64,000 bases of DNA, taken from assembly GCF_013368755.1 (NCBI RefSeq), contig NC_049564.1, forward strand, positions 4,162,001-4,226,000, in the 5' to 3' direction. Below are positions 22,980-32,764 of this stretch, one piece after another; within the stretch, counting starts at the first letter, position 1; each line of letters starts with the position of its first letter. The DNA comes from Talaromyces rugulosus (lineage: Eukaryota > Ascomycota > Eurotiomycetes > Eurotiales > Trichocomaceae). The notes under the pieces are model-generated. The model was not told the origin of the DNA. It ran no database searches and worked only from the letters and a program-made list of their open reading frames with translations. The translations under genes were made by a program, and so were the position numbers.

Positions 22980-23674
22980 ATGGGCTCAACATCTACCACC
23001 AGTTCTCTCGTACTCGAGGAGGCAACCATCGAAGACGTCCCCGCCATCCGAGACATCTGGTTCGCAGCCTTCACACAGCCGGTGATTGGAGAGCTATTCC
23101 CCGACTCTCCGGCCATGCGCCAATGGGTGCTCAACGATTGGCACCTGAATGACTTCAAAACGAGGCCGTTCCAGAAGTACCTGCGCGTGGTTGACACCGC
23201 CTCCAGGGACGAACAAGGCCGCCCACGACTTGTTGCTTTTGGCAAATGGGACCTGTCCATGCCACAAGAACGCGGCCGTCGCTTTCCGCAGTGGCATCCC
23301 AGTTCACCTTATGAGCGCTGCGAGGAACTCATTAATGGCCTTGAGAAGGAGAGGATGCGTGTAATGGGTGATGAGAAACATTACTGTAAGGATGGCCCGG
23401 TCATTTAATAAAACGGAATAGTCCAACATTGACGTGAATAAATGAAAAAAAAAAAGACCTAGATACCGTCGGCACCCACCCCGATTATCAACGCCGTGGC
23501 GCTGGCTCGATGCTGGTTCAATGGGGTTGCGATCTCGCTGATCGAGATGACGTTTCTGCATACGTGGATGCCAGCAAGGAGGGTGCTCCGTTGTACCAGA
23601 AGCATGGTTTTGTAGATTACAGCCCACCGGGCTCTGATGTTGCGTCGATGGCTCGTCGGAAGAAGACTGCATGA
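22980..23674 (+). CDS. GNAT-family N-acetyltransferase
   Basis: Exons 22980-23385 and 23457-23674, 207 residues. The intron (71 bp, GTAAGG donor) is in-frame-stopped and joins HYCK-side sequence to YYLDTVGTHPDYQ. The second exon carries the acetyl-CoA-binding motif A, HPDYQRRGAGSMLVQWG (Q/R-x-x-G-x-G/A), followed by the C-terminal segment APLYQKHGFVDY, both diagnostic for GNAT. The N-terminal part starts EEATIEDVPAIRDIW, as in fungal small-molecule GNATs of the same pattern (EATIED...FAAF...LFP). Probably cytosolic; acceptor substrate unknown. Its 3' end converges on the rhodopsin-like gene 170 bp away. Confidence 0.92.
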
Positions 23675-23843
23675 TCTTTCTTTCGCGTCTCGCGTGTCTG
23701 AATCTATATGTTCTATTCCTATTCGGCTATATACATTTAGCATTAGATCAATTGAGTTCGCATCACCATTTTGATTACAGCGCAATGCAAAAGACATATC
23801 CATATCCATCTAGTAGAGCTATACATATACATAACGAGAGTAT

Positions 23844-25094
23844 CTAGCTGCTTCGGTCGCTTGAGCCCTGCATGGAACCGTGCGACAATTCATCTTCCTC
23901 TTCCCTGATTATGCGTGCAGCGCTCGATTGGCTTTGAACATCCCACTCCTGCGTGACGAGGATCTGATCTCGGCGCACCGTAGAAGCAAAGGCTCTGCGG
24001 CTTTTGCTCTTTCGGTCCTGCGAAATCGTCTGGATTTGCGATTGCACGGTCATATTGTACGACCATGAAGACTTCTCTTGGGCATTATTGAGCCGGAGCC
24101 CGTTGGATTGCATCCAGGAGAGAAAAGGCATCAGTTGGGGCCAGGATGCCGTCACAATACTGACACATTGGATGACGACGCTGATAATGGTGAGATCGTA
24201 CATGCGGTACGTTTGGTCGTTCGTATACGTGGATTGCCTCAGGAGTATGAGCTCGACCATGGCTGCGATTACCACACTATAACATGTGGGATGAGCTTCA
24301 TTTTGAACTCTGTCGGACGATCCACTTACAAAATCCTAGGCGCAAAGATACCGAAAAACGTCAGACGGCGCGAAATCGACGTTTGAATGTTGATAATCAG
24401 CACCAGTATCTGGGCAATGATGAGAAGATCGGTAGCGATGTTCGAGGCTGCAACAAAATAGCGCCATGCGAACTGTACAGGTGTTAATGAGTATGGTCTG
24501 GTGCGGCTTTGAAGGCGAGGCGGATTAAAAAAGCAGACGCACCAGGTTGAAGCATTGGCCATTCCAAATATCCCACGTGTGCGGCACGGAGCATTGGAAC
24601 GCAGTGCCGAAGATGACCACAGTTGCCCAGGCCAGGAGAATGGCCTTGACCGCTCGAGCGATCCATTTATCTCTTATTGATGGCGTTACACTTTGGACGA
24701 ACAGGACCAGGGATAGTTTTGAGAGCAGGAGGCTCAGGATATAGAAAAAGGAAGCTGCAAAGAGTTTCTGGCGGCGAGATTATTTAGTTTTGCGGAGAGG
24801 TGGGAGAGAGATGTGCACAAGTCCTACCTTCATTATTTGGTCCAAGTCACCATCGGAGACATCGGTCTGGTGATCTCCATAACCAGAATCCACCGCCAGA
24901 GCTATGCAGACATCCTGGAGGATGGCAAATAAAAGCGACGCGATGATGGCGAGATCATCATGGGTGAGCTTCCTGAATGATCCATATTTGGTCCCCAGTC
25001 GCGCCGAGACAGACAGGACGACCGAAACCAGAAGCACAAAAGTTGTTACCACAACGGCGGGTTTGTTGGTCTCGTAGTTGAAGCGCGACCCCAT
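23844..25094 (-). CDS. fungal rhodopsin-like integral membrane protein
   Basis: Exons 25094-24828, 24767-24543, 24472-24330 and 24276-23844, 355 residues. This large Pezizomycotina family (Fung_rhodopsin/SAT-like domain) has seven helices and unknown ligands; PTH11-type receptors resemble it. Visible features are the opening helix AVVVTTFVLLVSVVLSVSARLGT, the LTHDDLAIIASLL segment, the loop QCSVPHTWDIWNGQCFN with two cysteines that likely pair, and FAWRYFVAASNIATDLLIIAQILVLI before the SRRLTFFGIFAPRIL turn. The tail after the last helix is Ser/Gln/Arg-rich and cytosolic. Introns are 60-70 bp. No retinal lysine can be assigned. It may act as a receptor or scaffold in secondary-metabolite or signalling processes, but that is inference. 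Confidence 0.88.
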
Positions 25095-26756
25095 GGAGGC
25101 TTTGCTTGATTCGAGGAGTAAATTCGAAGATATTCTCGGTATTCTAGATGCAAGATGCCCATGTGCGGAGGTTGAAGACAAGATATTGACCAAACACTAC
25201 ATTTATGAAATCGCTTCTCTTTTTTGTATCTGTGTACGAAGTAGATACTCGTCTGCATTGTGACAGAACTAGCTAGCATTTTCCTATCTTTGATCATCCA
25301 GGGGTCTGGGTGGTCGGACCGTATTTGCAATTTGCAGGGTGAGATGTTGTATTGTTGTTTAAGGTTAGAAAGGAATCAGGGCTGTTCTCTGCTTCCGATT
25401 GCTGATTGCCACAACACAGTAGCTCTGCTCCTGTAATCGCGTTAAGCCCAACAAATTGGGGAGGAAATTGCTGGATATCAGGCGGTTTCTTTTCAATACT
25501 CGGCCATTACACAGGATTTCCGTATCCCGTCATGAAAACCGGCGGTATTGTCAACTAGTAAATTACTTTGCAGGGATGCAAACCTATCGGAAAACAGATT
25601 CGTGTTGTACCTAAGCAACAACGGGCTGAATCTCGCGTCGATCCCGGCCCAGAACGACACAACGTGCAGGGATTGGAGCCTTTATTCCGTTTGAACTGCG
25701 CCGCATGTACAAGCATTTACTCCGTACTACGTAGTACCTATGTTGTGTTGCGCTAGCGCAAGGTCGGTTTAGACAAAGAAAAGAAAAGAACTCGTACGAC
25801 AACCCCAGTCCTTATCATGCCAGCTAGTGTGCATGCCATTTTCGAATGATATGCTTTGCATGGCAAAGTAGGGGTCCAGTAAGGATGAAACCAACCATCT
25901 ATTGTGGAGGGTCGACATGAACAAGCCCGCTGAATGATAGAATCATACCATGTAAGCCCCGTAGATCCTTAATCATAGCAATTTCATTTCTGTAGGTGAT
26001 GTGGTTCAAATCATTCAGAAAAACAAAAAAAGGAAAATAGAACAGGGAAAAATCTTGTCTCGGAGGGTCTTCTTAGCGCGCTGATAAGCAAATGGAAGAC
26101 ACCTCATCGCCCGCACTAGTTCTCTTAGCTCTTCGTAGTATTCCTGCGCCGCAAGAATCCTTGCTAGGTCTTCTCCCTCTTTGCAACACCCTTTCTTTAC
26201 ATTGGGTTATAGGCAAGGATGTTTCAGCTCAGAGCTCTACTATCTTAGTAGGCGTCACTAGGTGAAGGAATGGATACCCAGTGTTTTAATTTAATGGAAT
26301 GAGAAATTGTAATATTGTTTATGACGGTAATGGTTGGAAATCATGGTACTACATGTAACTACTATGTATGCAGTTGTGGTTTTGGATATAATGGTATGTG
26401 ATATACAGATGCAAGGATGATAATGTAAAAATTTAATTGGTGACTCCGTATGTTGCTAGAATAATCCGACTAAAGAATTTGGATATTTTATTTCAGTAGA
26501 CTTTGACTCTGAATACTTTTATGTAATTTGTGTGCTGCTTCTGTAGATAACGAGAGAGGGTATAATTCAAGCGTGTTACTTAGCCTATACTCCACTCCGT
26601 ACATGTTTCCGGGGACGATGATCCGCCTCCGCCATAGGGGAAAGAAGGCCGGTACAATTAGAATAATCTTATAAACTCAATGTACATAATGTTGATTTTG
26701 TAGGGACCTTTTGCTATGAGGGGTTGAAGTAGTGACTCCAGTGGGCTGCTTTACTC
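25095..26756. other. intergenic, about 1.7 kb, no supported gene
   Basis: The region upstream of the rhodopsin-like gene shows no exon structure. From about 26300 it becomes AT-rich, the start of the decayed compartment. Confidence 0.45.
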
Positions 26757-27235
26757 CTACGCTCCCTCCAACTTGGTTTGCACATCATCACCCCGTCCAA
26801 TGAAGACATTATCCGCATGAATCTTCCCATCAAATAGTTCATCGACCTCTTCAAGGGCCAAGTTCCTAGTCTCGACGAAGAAGAACCAGATAATCATGCA
26901 AATAACAACATCCCACGCCGCATTGATTGCATAGTATCTCCATCCGATTTTGTCAATAGCAATAGGCGTAGTGTACTGGTTCACAAACCGAAAAGCATAA
27001 CACGGCATTGGACCGACTGCAAGATGTATAATTTAGGACCTCCACCGGGTAGGCGAACGTCTACGCAAAGCTGTATGCGCAAAATAATAGCAGCCATGAC
27101 CTTGCCAGCAGCCGCGTTGGATCCGTTTCCATAGGGTGCGGATAATATGACCATAAAGACTAACATGAGGGTCATGGCCATGCTAGTACCGAGAAGCATG
27201 CCCTTAGGACCAATGTATTCCATAGCAAAAGATCC
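26757..27235 (-). pseudogene. MFS sugar transporter C-terminal remnant
   Basis: Only the last third of a lactose-permease/sugar-porter type transporter remains. The reading GGSFAMEYIGPKGMLLG to VMAAIILRIQL, then a scrambled piece, then after a frame change YAFRFVNQYTTPIAIDKIGWRYYAINAAWDV and the diagnostic FFFVETRNLALEEVDELFDG of the last cytosolic helix. The frame breaks at about 26990-27010 and the usual helix 9-11 segment (LY.VE...R.KG) is replaced by unrelated sequence. There is no N-terminal two-thirds or start codon upstream. It marks the left border of the AT-rich, relic-rich block. A functional partial protein is unlikely. Confidence 0.8.
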
Positions 27236-27725
27236 GCCAAAGGCACAGTGAGCGCGCTCCGGGCTGCTCTAGGGTTCGACCAATCCTTGCGTGTAAACCA
27301 AGCGCGCATAAATGTTTTCTCTAGGTGGTTTTTCTATTCTATATTGAAGTCCTTCTGAGATACACTTTATTTTTTGTTTCTTGAATCAGCTTAGAAGCCT
27401 GTTAGAGACATATTGCGACAGGAGAGGTTGAAGTATACTAGATGTATGTTACAGAATGGTTTCTTTCGTATCCTTTAATATGCTTTGTATGCTTCTGGCG
27501 GCCTCTATATAGGGAACTCGTTTTGACTGTGATATGACTGCAGGTAATAGTATGCTCACCAAAACTACTTGGGCGTTGTCACATGATAAACAAAATATGA
27601 AGCTCTTTCATGGAATAAATGAAATATCCAGTAGAGCTACTATATCACTTTGTTTTCTCTATCGGGCAATGGTCATGTGGCTAGGCGTCTCGCTATCTCA
27701 GTCACCCAATGCGTTTCTTGTTGAG

Positions 27726-27733
27726 TATAAATA
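27726..27733 (+). promoter_or_regulatory. TATA box followed by CT-rich tract
   Basis: TATAAATA at 27726-27733, then a nearly pure pyrimidine tract to about 27790, the classic layout of a strongly expressed filamentous-fungal promoter; transcription would start near 27795 and the first ATG of a long leader is at about 27799. Confidence 0.55.
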
Positions 27734-27845
27734 CCCCCTTTCTCTCCTTCTTTCCTTCTATCTCTTCTTTCTCCCCTTTCTCTCTCTCTTACCAGCTATG
27801 TATTCGACTCACATCAACCATCGACAAGCTCTACAACACCAATTT

Positions 27846-27936
27846 CAACAACCAACAACCAACAACCAACAACCAGCAACCAGCAACCAGCAACCAGCAA
27901 CCAGCAACCAGCAACCAGCAACCAGCAACCAGCAAC
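27846..27936 (+). repeat. heptanucleotide tandem repeat (AACCARC)n
   Basis: About three copies of CAACCAA followed by about eight copies of CAACCAG, without interruption, ending just before the ATG of the RGG-rich ORF. The 7-bp unit is not a multiple of three, so all three frames of the repeat encode Asn/Gln/Pro/Thr/Ser/Ala mixtures. Confidence 0.95.
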
Positions 27937-27942
27937 AACAAC

Positions 27943-28131
27943 ATGTCGACCTCCTTCTCTGCATCCCAACACGCGCCCAGCCCCGCTGGCAACTATTGCG
28001 GGAGCGATCCCAACAGAGGACGCGGTGGTAGCGGTGGTAGTCGTGGTGGTGGTCGTGGAAGAAAGGAACCTCGACTAATCCTGTGCGACGACTGCCAGCG
28101 CAGGCACAAGCCTGGCCCTTGCCCTGAGTGA
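27943..28131 (+). CDS. 62-residue RGG-rich, Cys/His-containing small protein
   Basis: ATG follows the repeat directly (context CAACATG). The protein has a Ser-rich start, a Gly/Arg-rich centre (GRGGSGGSRGGGRGRK, RGG-box-like, RNA-binding in other proteins) and a short Cys cluster LCDDCQRRHKPGPCPE (C-x2-C-x4-H-x4-C) that could bind zinc. I do not recognise a family. A TATA box and CT-rich tract stand 150-210 bp upstream. An upstream ATG at 27799 opens an overlapping frame through the repeat and past this start, so translation of this ORF may be repressed by it. Real expression is plausible but unproven. Confidence 0.5.
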   Translation: MSTSFSASQHAPSPAGNYCGSDPNRGRGGSGGSRGGGRGRKEPRLILCDDCQRRHKPGPCPE

Positions 28132-29460
28132 TGGTTTTCTCCACGCCATCCGGACAATTCTCATGCACGACGGATTGAGAGACGTGCTGCGGAGAGAGAG
28201 CAGCGACGGCAGCAGCAACAGCAAAAAGCAGGAGCAACAGCAATACCCTGCTCTCGTGATACGGGAGTCCCTCAAACGACACCGAGAGAAATCACCAGGG
28301 TTAGATGTGTTGCTGATACCCATTGATAAATGGCGACCTCCGCTGAAAAGTGGTGACCCTGTTGGGAAACAGTGATTGTCATTGAGAAATGGCGATTCCC
28401 GTTGAAAAGTGGTGACCCCGTTGGAACAAACGGTTTCCCTGTTTTTTGAAACAGGGGCCCAGGTCTTAGGACCTGTGGCCACTAGTGATTTGAAGCTCAC
28501 ATCTCATCGTGGTGCTGGAGTCTAGTAGCCCTTTCAATTTTTAAATGGTGAAGCTAAGATGAGCTTCTTGTAGATAGATAGTCATGTTGATAGCCAATTG
28601 TGGAAATGTTTTAGTTTATGATGCTTTTATTTTTGTAGTGAACTTTTGCATAACTTCTCCTGATATCTTGTAACTTCAGATATAGCTTTTCGAGAGTCGT
28701 CAACTAATCAATATTTGCCAATTGTTAAGTACAATTAATTGCGAAGGAGTATGCCGCATGTGTGCATACATGCAATATTCAATTCTTATTGCCTATGTTT
28801 AACCTATTATTGGACAACTCATTACACACTAAAAACCACAACGCGGTTATTGAACGCCATCTATTGGACAATAAATGTCCATTCTTATGTATTTGATATC
28901 ACTAGTCTGAGTCAATTTCGGGGATTTGAATGTCTTTATTGGATAGCGATAGGTCTCGACTGGGGGGTTATGCAGATGGTTGAGGCTTTGATGCTTGCTA
29001 GTCGAGCTTGTCTACTGAATTTGGTACGCTCCCACTCAACTACTCTATGGGCTACAATGACTACATCCTCATGAACATACAGGTCACGTTTCGCCAATAT
29101 GTCATAATTATCGCTGGCTGCATCTTCGTTCGAATGGTCCTCAATCAGAGGCTCACTTTTCCCACAATCTTAACCTTCTTCTGTTCCTACGGACTCACAG
29201 GTATCCTTTCAAGTGTCGAAGAGGGAAACTGCGCGACAGCTTATCACGCTAGACGAATTCAGACCGACAAAAAGATAGAAGCACTATGCTTCATCTAGGA
29301 ATACAGAGTCATCCCAGACCAAGTAAACAACAAGAAAGTGAAGTAGATCATCATTTCATAATACCAGCTTTGGTTTTGGTAGCCTTCGGAGGCCCATTCT
29401 CTTAGGGACTTCTCTCCTGTACTATAATATTTATTAGCAATAGCTTAACAGCGCTCAAAG
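28132..29460. other. decayed intergenic stretch with short tandem duplication
   Basis: Contains a 45-bp tandem duplication (separate entry). Open frames at 28739-29074 and 29008-29298 encode hydrophobic stretches but no recognisable family; they may be relics of a membrane protein gene. Confidence 0.4.
28321..28424 (+). repeat. 45-bp direct duplication with 14-bp spacer
   Basis: Copies at 28321-28365 and 28380-28424 agree at 39 of 45 positions (CATTGAKAAATGGCGA at their starts, AAAAGTGGTGACCC near their ends); almost all differences are C/T transitions. Confidence 0.85.
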
Positions 29461-29818
29461 AGTGATCAAAGTCACATTAATACAATCCTTAATTGTAGCC
29501 TCATCCAGTGTTTTAAAAGTCTTTTCATAATATAAACCTTTTAAACCCTCCAGTAGTTACCAAGGGAGGAATCCGCTTTCACAGAACCTTTGAAGTTTTC
29601 GTCAATCCAGTCAAAGAATGTCTTAATCTCAGCCGCTCTTAAATTCTGTATCACTGCTTCAGAATCCTCTTATAACTCATCAAGACAGAACCTAGACATA
29701 TTTGTTAGATCCAGTCAGAGCAACGCTTTAAAAAAGGGATTATAATACCTATCCCACTTCCCTTAAACAGACTTCTTCGACACCTTGGTATTATCCACAT
29801 CACTAGGAGAAGTTGGCC
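29461..29818 (-). pseudogene. relic resembling DUF3435/'captain'-type tyrosine recombinase, N-terminal part
   Basis: Read from 29818 leftward one frame gives SDVDNTKVSKKSV, stop, GKWDRYYNPFFKALL, stop, LDLTNMSRFCLDEL, stop, EDSEAVIQNLRAAEIKTFFD, then WIDENFKGSVKADSSLGNYW. A one-base loss then shifts to LKGLYYEKTFKTLDEAT and KDCINV. The order 'NT...S...KW.RY', 'LRA..IK.FLDW', '..S...YWR.LK.LY' is that of the N-terminal region of fungal DUF3435/FluG-domain proteins, which include the captain recombinases of Starship elements and Crypton-like enzymes. Three in-frame stops and the frameshift show it is dead. The catalytic R-H-R-Y part was not found to the left. Recognition is from memory of the pattern, so moderate confidence. 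Confidence 0.45.
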
Positions 29819-30912
29819 CTGCTGCAGTATATTACTTACAACGTTCGATAAAGAAACTAGGCGGTTTTCTACCATTCTCTTTTCTTTCAGCTTGGGTTTG
29901 AGTTTTAGGTAAGCCTCTATGACTAGGATTTTGCTACTTATGCTTAAATAAGACACTGGATTTAGTACTCTGCCGCTAAGGTTCGCTGAGAAACCGGAAC
30001 AAGTCTGCGTTTTCTATTTCTTAATCAACGTAGCAAGAGTTTTAGGCTGCTAGAGACCTATGCATTATGCAATTTGTTAAGAGAAAGGGTCAACAAGCTG
30101 ACATATGTTGAGATCGATCGTGGAGTAGAACACAGACATGAAAAAAACTCGAGGGTATTTATCCTATTTAAGTCTACAAAGAGCGCTAAACACCCATAGG
30201 AAACCAAAGCTAGGCCCTAGTCATATAGTAGATAGAGTTAGTGCAAGTTAAGCTGGAAAAGATAGCTAAAACAGCGAGTGGGAATCTCCAGGTTAGATAA
30301 AGTGAGCAGTGCCTAAGCGGTGCCGTCACTACGCGAACAGAGGTCCCAGAACCACCATTTTTGGTAGTTCCGGCACCTAAAGTTACATTGTATATGCAAT
30401 ATATAGCCCCAATCTATAGTTTAGCTAAGTCTATTCGACTCATTCGGCAGAATACTACCAACAAACACCATTCTGGTAAAGAACGGTTGATACGTTTTGA
30501 CAAATATAAGTATTGTTACTGTTTTTAAATATTTCTTTAGATATATAGTTAAGGATTAGATACACCATAATATTAAGTATATTAATAAGACTGTATAATG
30601 TTCTTACGATCCTATTCAATATTAATAACACATCAAAAGATCTATACTATAAAAAGTATTATAAGCAGTCTGTTTTATATAAATATTTTATCATTTGATT
30701 TTGAATCTGTTTTATCTTAATTATAAATTATTACTAAGATCTCCACTTTACAGGCCTTAAGAGCAGACATCTTATTAATAAAAAATACTTTACAAAGCAA
30801 ATTTCTCGATTTCTCAAACTAAATCTCAAGAAAACTTCCGAAGCATTTTCAGCTATGATTTTCGCTCGCAATACACGAAACCTTCATAAACTTCAACCTT
30901 CAATGCAGGTAC
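29819..30912. other. very AT-rich decayed stretch
   Basis: No gene. The part from about 30480 to 30800 is extremely AT-rich with many TA steps, as in RIP-mutated repeats. Confidence 0.5.
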
Positions 30913-31736
30913 TCAAGATATGCTCACACTGTATGCCGTAGTCGTCAGTGTAGCATCAGACCCAGTAAAAGGCTCAGTACCAGCCTGAATCGACAACAAG
31001 TACTGACTCGAGCTAAAGTCCTCATTCTCCTCCAGATACTGGAGAAAGTCGTTCAGATCAGCGGAAAAGTCGGTCTGTTCGCTGTTGGCCACGAAGCTGT
31101 AGACCGTGGTAGACCCGTTCGGCCCGCTGTACAGTGACCAGGAAACACCTCCAATTGTAACAGTAGCGACGGCGGAGCCAGTCGACGATATCGGGCCTGC
31201 GCCCCCGAGAGCCGCCAGCCAGATCATTATCTCGTACTCGTCAGTGCCATTGGCGCTGGAGCTGGTGAAGAGATCGTAGGCTACGTCGCCGTCAATGTCA
31301 GAGCCCGTGTAGCTAACAACGGTTATTTAGGGTTAGCCGGGCAATGGATTATGAAAGGATACTCGATAAGGAACAAAAAGAGAAAAAATGATATGTACCT
31401 CCATTGCCATGTAGTGGGAATACTTTCAATCGAGCTCACTTGCTGAGCCGTAAAAGTGTAGGCAGCGTTCGCGAAGCTTTTCACGTTCGACGGACCCCCA
31501 ACCCAAGTCCATTCAGTCTCCCAAGCCAAAGTGTTGTCGCTAAGGGAGTTTATTGTCGTACACTGCGAGCCAGATGTTGCATCTGCCTCCCCCCAGAGAT
31601 CATTGTACACAGTATAACTGCCGGTCACTTGCGAGTCCCATTGTCCGCAAAAACTGGCTCGTTTCTCTATCGATTTGGTTGGTGTTGCGGACGCAATGCC
31701 GGCCAATCCAAGGCTGATCAAGACTGTAGACTTCAT
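30913..31736 (-). CDS. GH12 endoglucanase/xyloglucanase, secreted
   Basis: Exons 31736-31399 and 31312-30913, 245 residues, the normal GH12 length. Signal peptide [19 protein letters not shown], then a likely KR propeptide site ([13 protein letters not shown]). The beta-sandwich landmarks are the aromatic strand [10 protein letters not shown], nucleophile E140 in [14 protein letters not shown], and acid/base E226 in [12 protein letters not shown]30 and C59 can form the conserved N-terminal disulphide. GH12 enzymes cut beta-1,4 bonds in cellulose-type glucans or xyloglucan outside the cell; I cannot choose the substrate from sequence. The 86-bp intron contains a TTAGGGTTAG decamer. It is the only intact gene in the decayed block, which makes it notable. 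Confidence 0.93.
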
Positions 31737-32764
31737 ATTGAGCGCCCAGAGACTTTCAGATTTAGTTTTTATTTAAATATATTCTTGTTCAAAAAATGTT
31801 TATTTTCGAGTAGGGTAAACGACCTATTTAAGTAATTATAATCCATGGTGATCTTGCACATGTGATTTTCAGGAATATTGAAGCGGGGTTCTTAATCAAT
31901 GCATAACTTGCATGAAACATTATACGGCTTCAACATAACCGGTATGGAGGTAATTTTTCCCTCCAGTCGGGATATTAATCTTTTAATTACGCGGCGTGAC
32001 CTGGTTAAAAGATGTAGCCAAGTGAAACACTGGTCGCCCCGACATTCCGCGTGGGAGAAATTGAATGCCGGGCACGTGTATTTTGTTAAAGAGAAAATAA
32101 TAAACTAAAAGTGGCACATTTTCAAACACTAATTCTGTTTATAAAATAAGTTCTATATGGACTAGTCTATATATAACATGCTTTTTTGGTAAAAACTGTC
32201 CTGTAGTAACATTATTGTTCGTGCATCAATAGTATCGTTCCATGACCATTCCATACGTACTAGGCAATCTGTCAACAAAAATATTCTACATCTTTCATTC
32301 AATTATATTGTCACTAACTACCGCGATGTATATAAGGCTATCTATTATCAAGCAGAATCAATATAAGCTCATGATTGTGCTGCCAAAGAAACTCTATTTT
32401 GCTCGTTACCGTGCTTAGCTTCGTGGTGTTAGCCTTATTGGGCATGACTAGGTTCAGAGCCGCTGTTAACTTTTAAGCCTCAGGACACTGGTGCTTTGGG
32501 TCTGGCGGAAACCTGATCATTTATAATATTATGCCACCATTCCCCTAATTTTGCTGTTTTCAACCTGAGATGTGGCCAATAAAGTAGCGCCACGTCAAGG
32601 GAGTTAAGGCCCAGTTAGCAGCTGCTAACCTAATCTATCGTCCAGGTGCTGTGCCCTTTTTTTTTGTACTGTGGCTGTACTCCAAGAATGTCAATCATTT
32701 CGCAGAATTTCTAACATATCAGTCAAACAATCTCCTGCATATTTCTAGCTGTTCTATCCAGAAG
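31737..32764. other. intergenic, no supported gene
   Basis: AT-rich 5' region of the GH12 gene and of the broken NLR-like gene; divergent arrangement. Nothing else recognised. Confidence 0.4.

Larger units (their letters stand above)
27236..27942. other. promoter and leader of the RGG-rich small ORF
   Basis: Carries a TATA element, a pyrimidine-rich tract and the heptad repeat described separately. No other gene supported. Confidence 0.45.

Noticed and set aside
27260..27290. GGGTTCGACC resembling a tRNA B box
   Set aside because: No matching A box, no T-stem pairing and no cloverleaf could be folded.
27846..27936. Heptad repeat resembling a CRISPR-like array
   Set aside because: No spacers; simple contiguous 7-bp tandem repeat in a eukaryotic leader.
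28739..29298. Overlapping hydrophobic open frames that might be one spliced membrane protein
   Set aside because: No family motif recognised and splice choice arbitrary; left as unannotated relic sequence.
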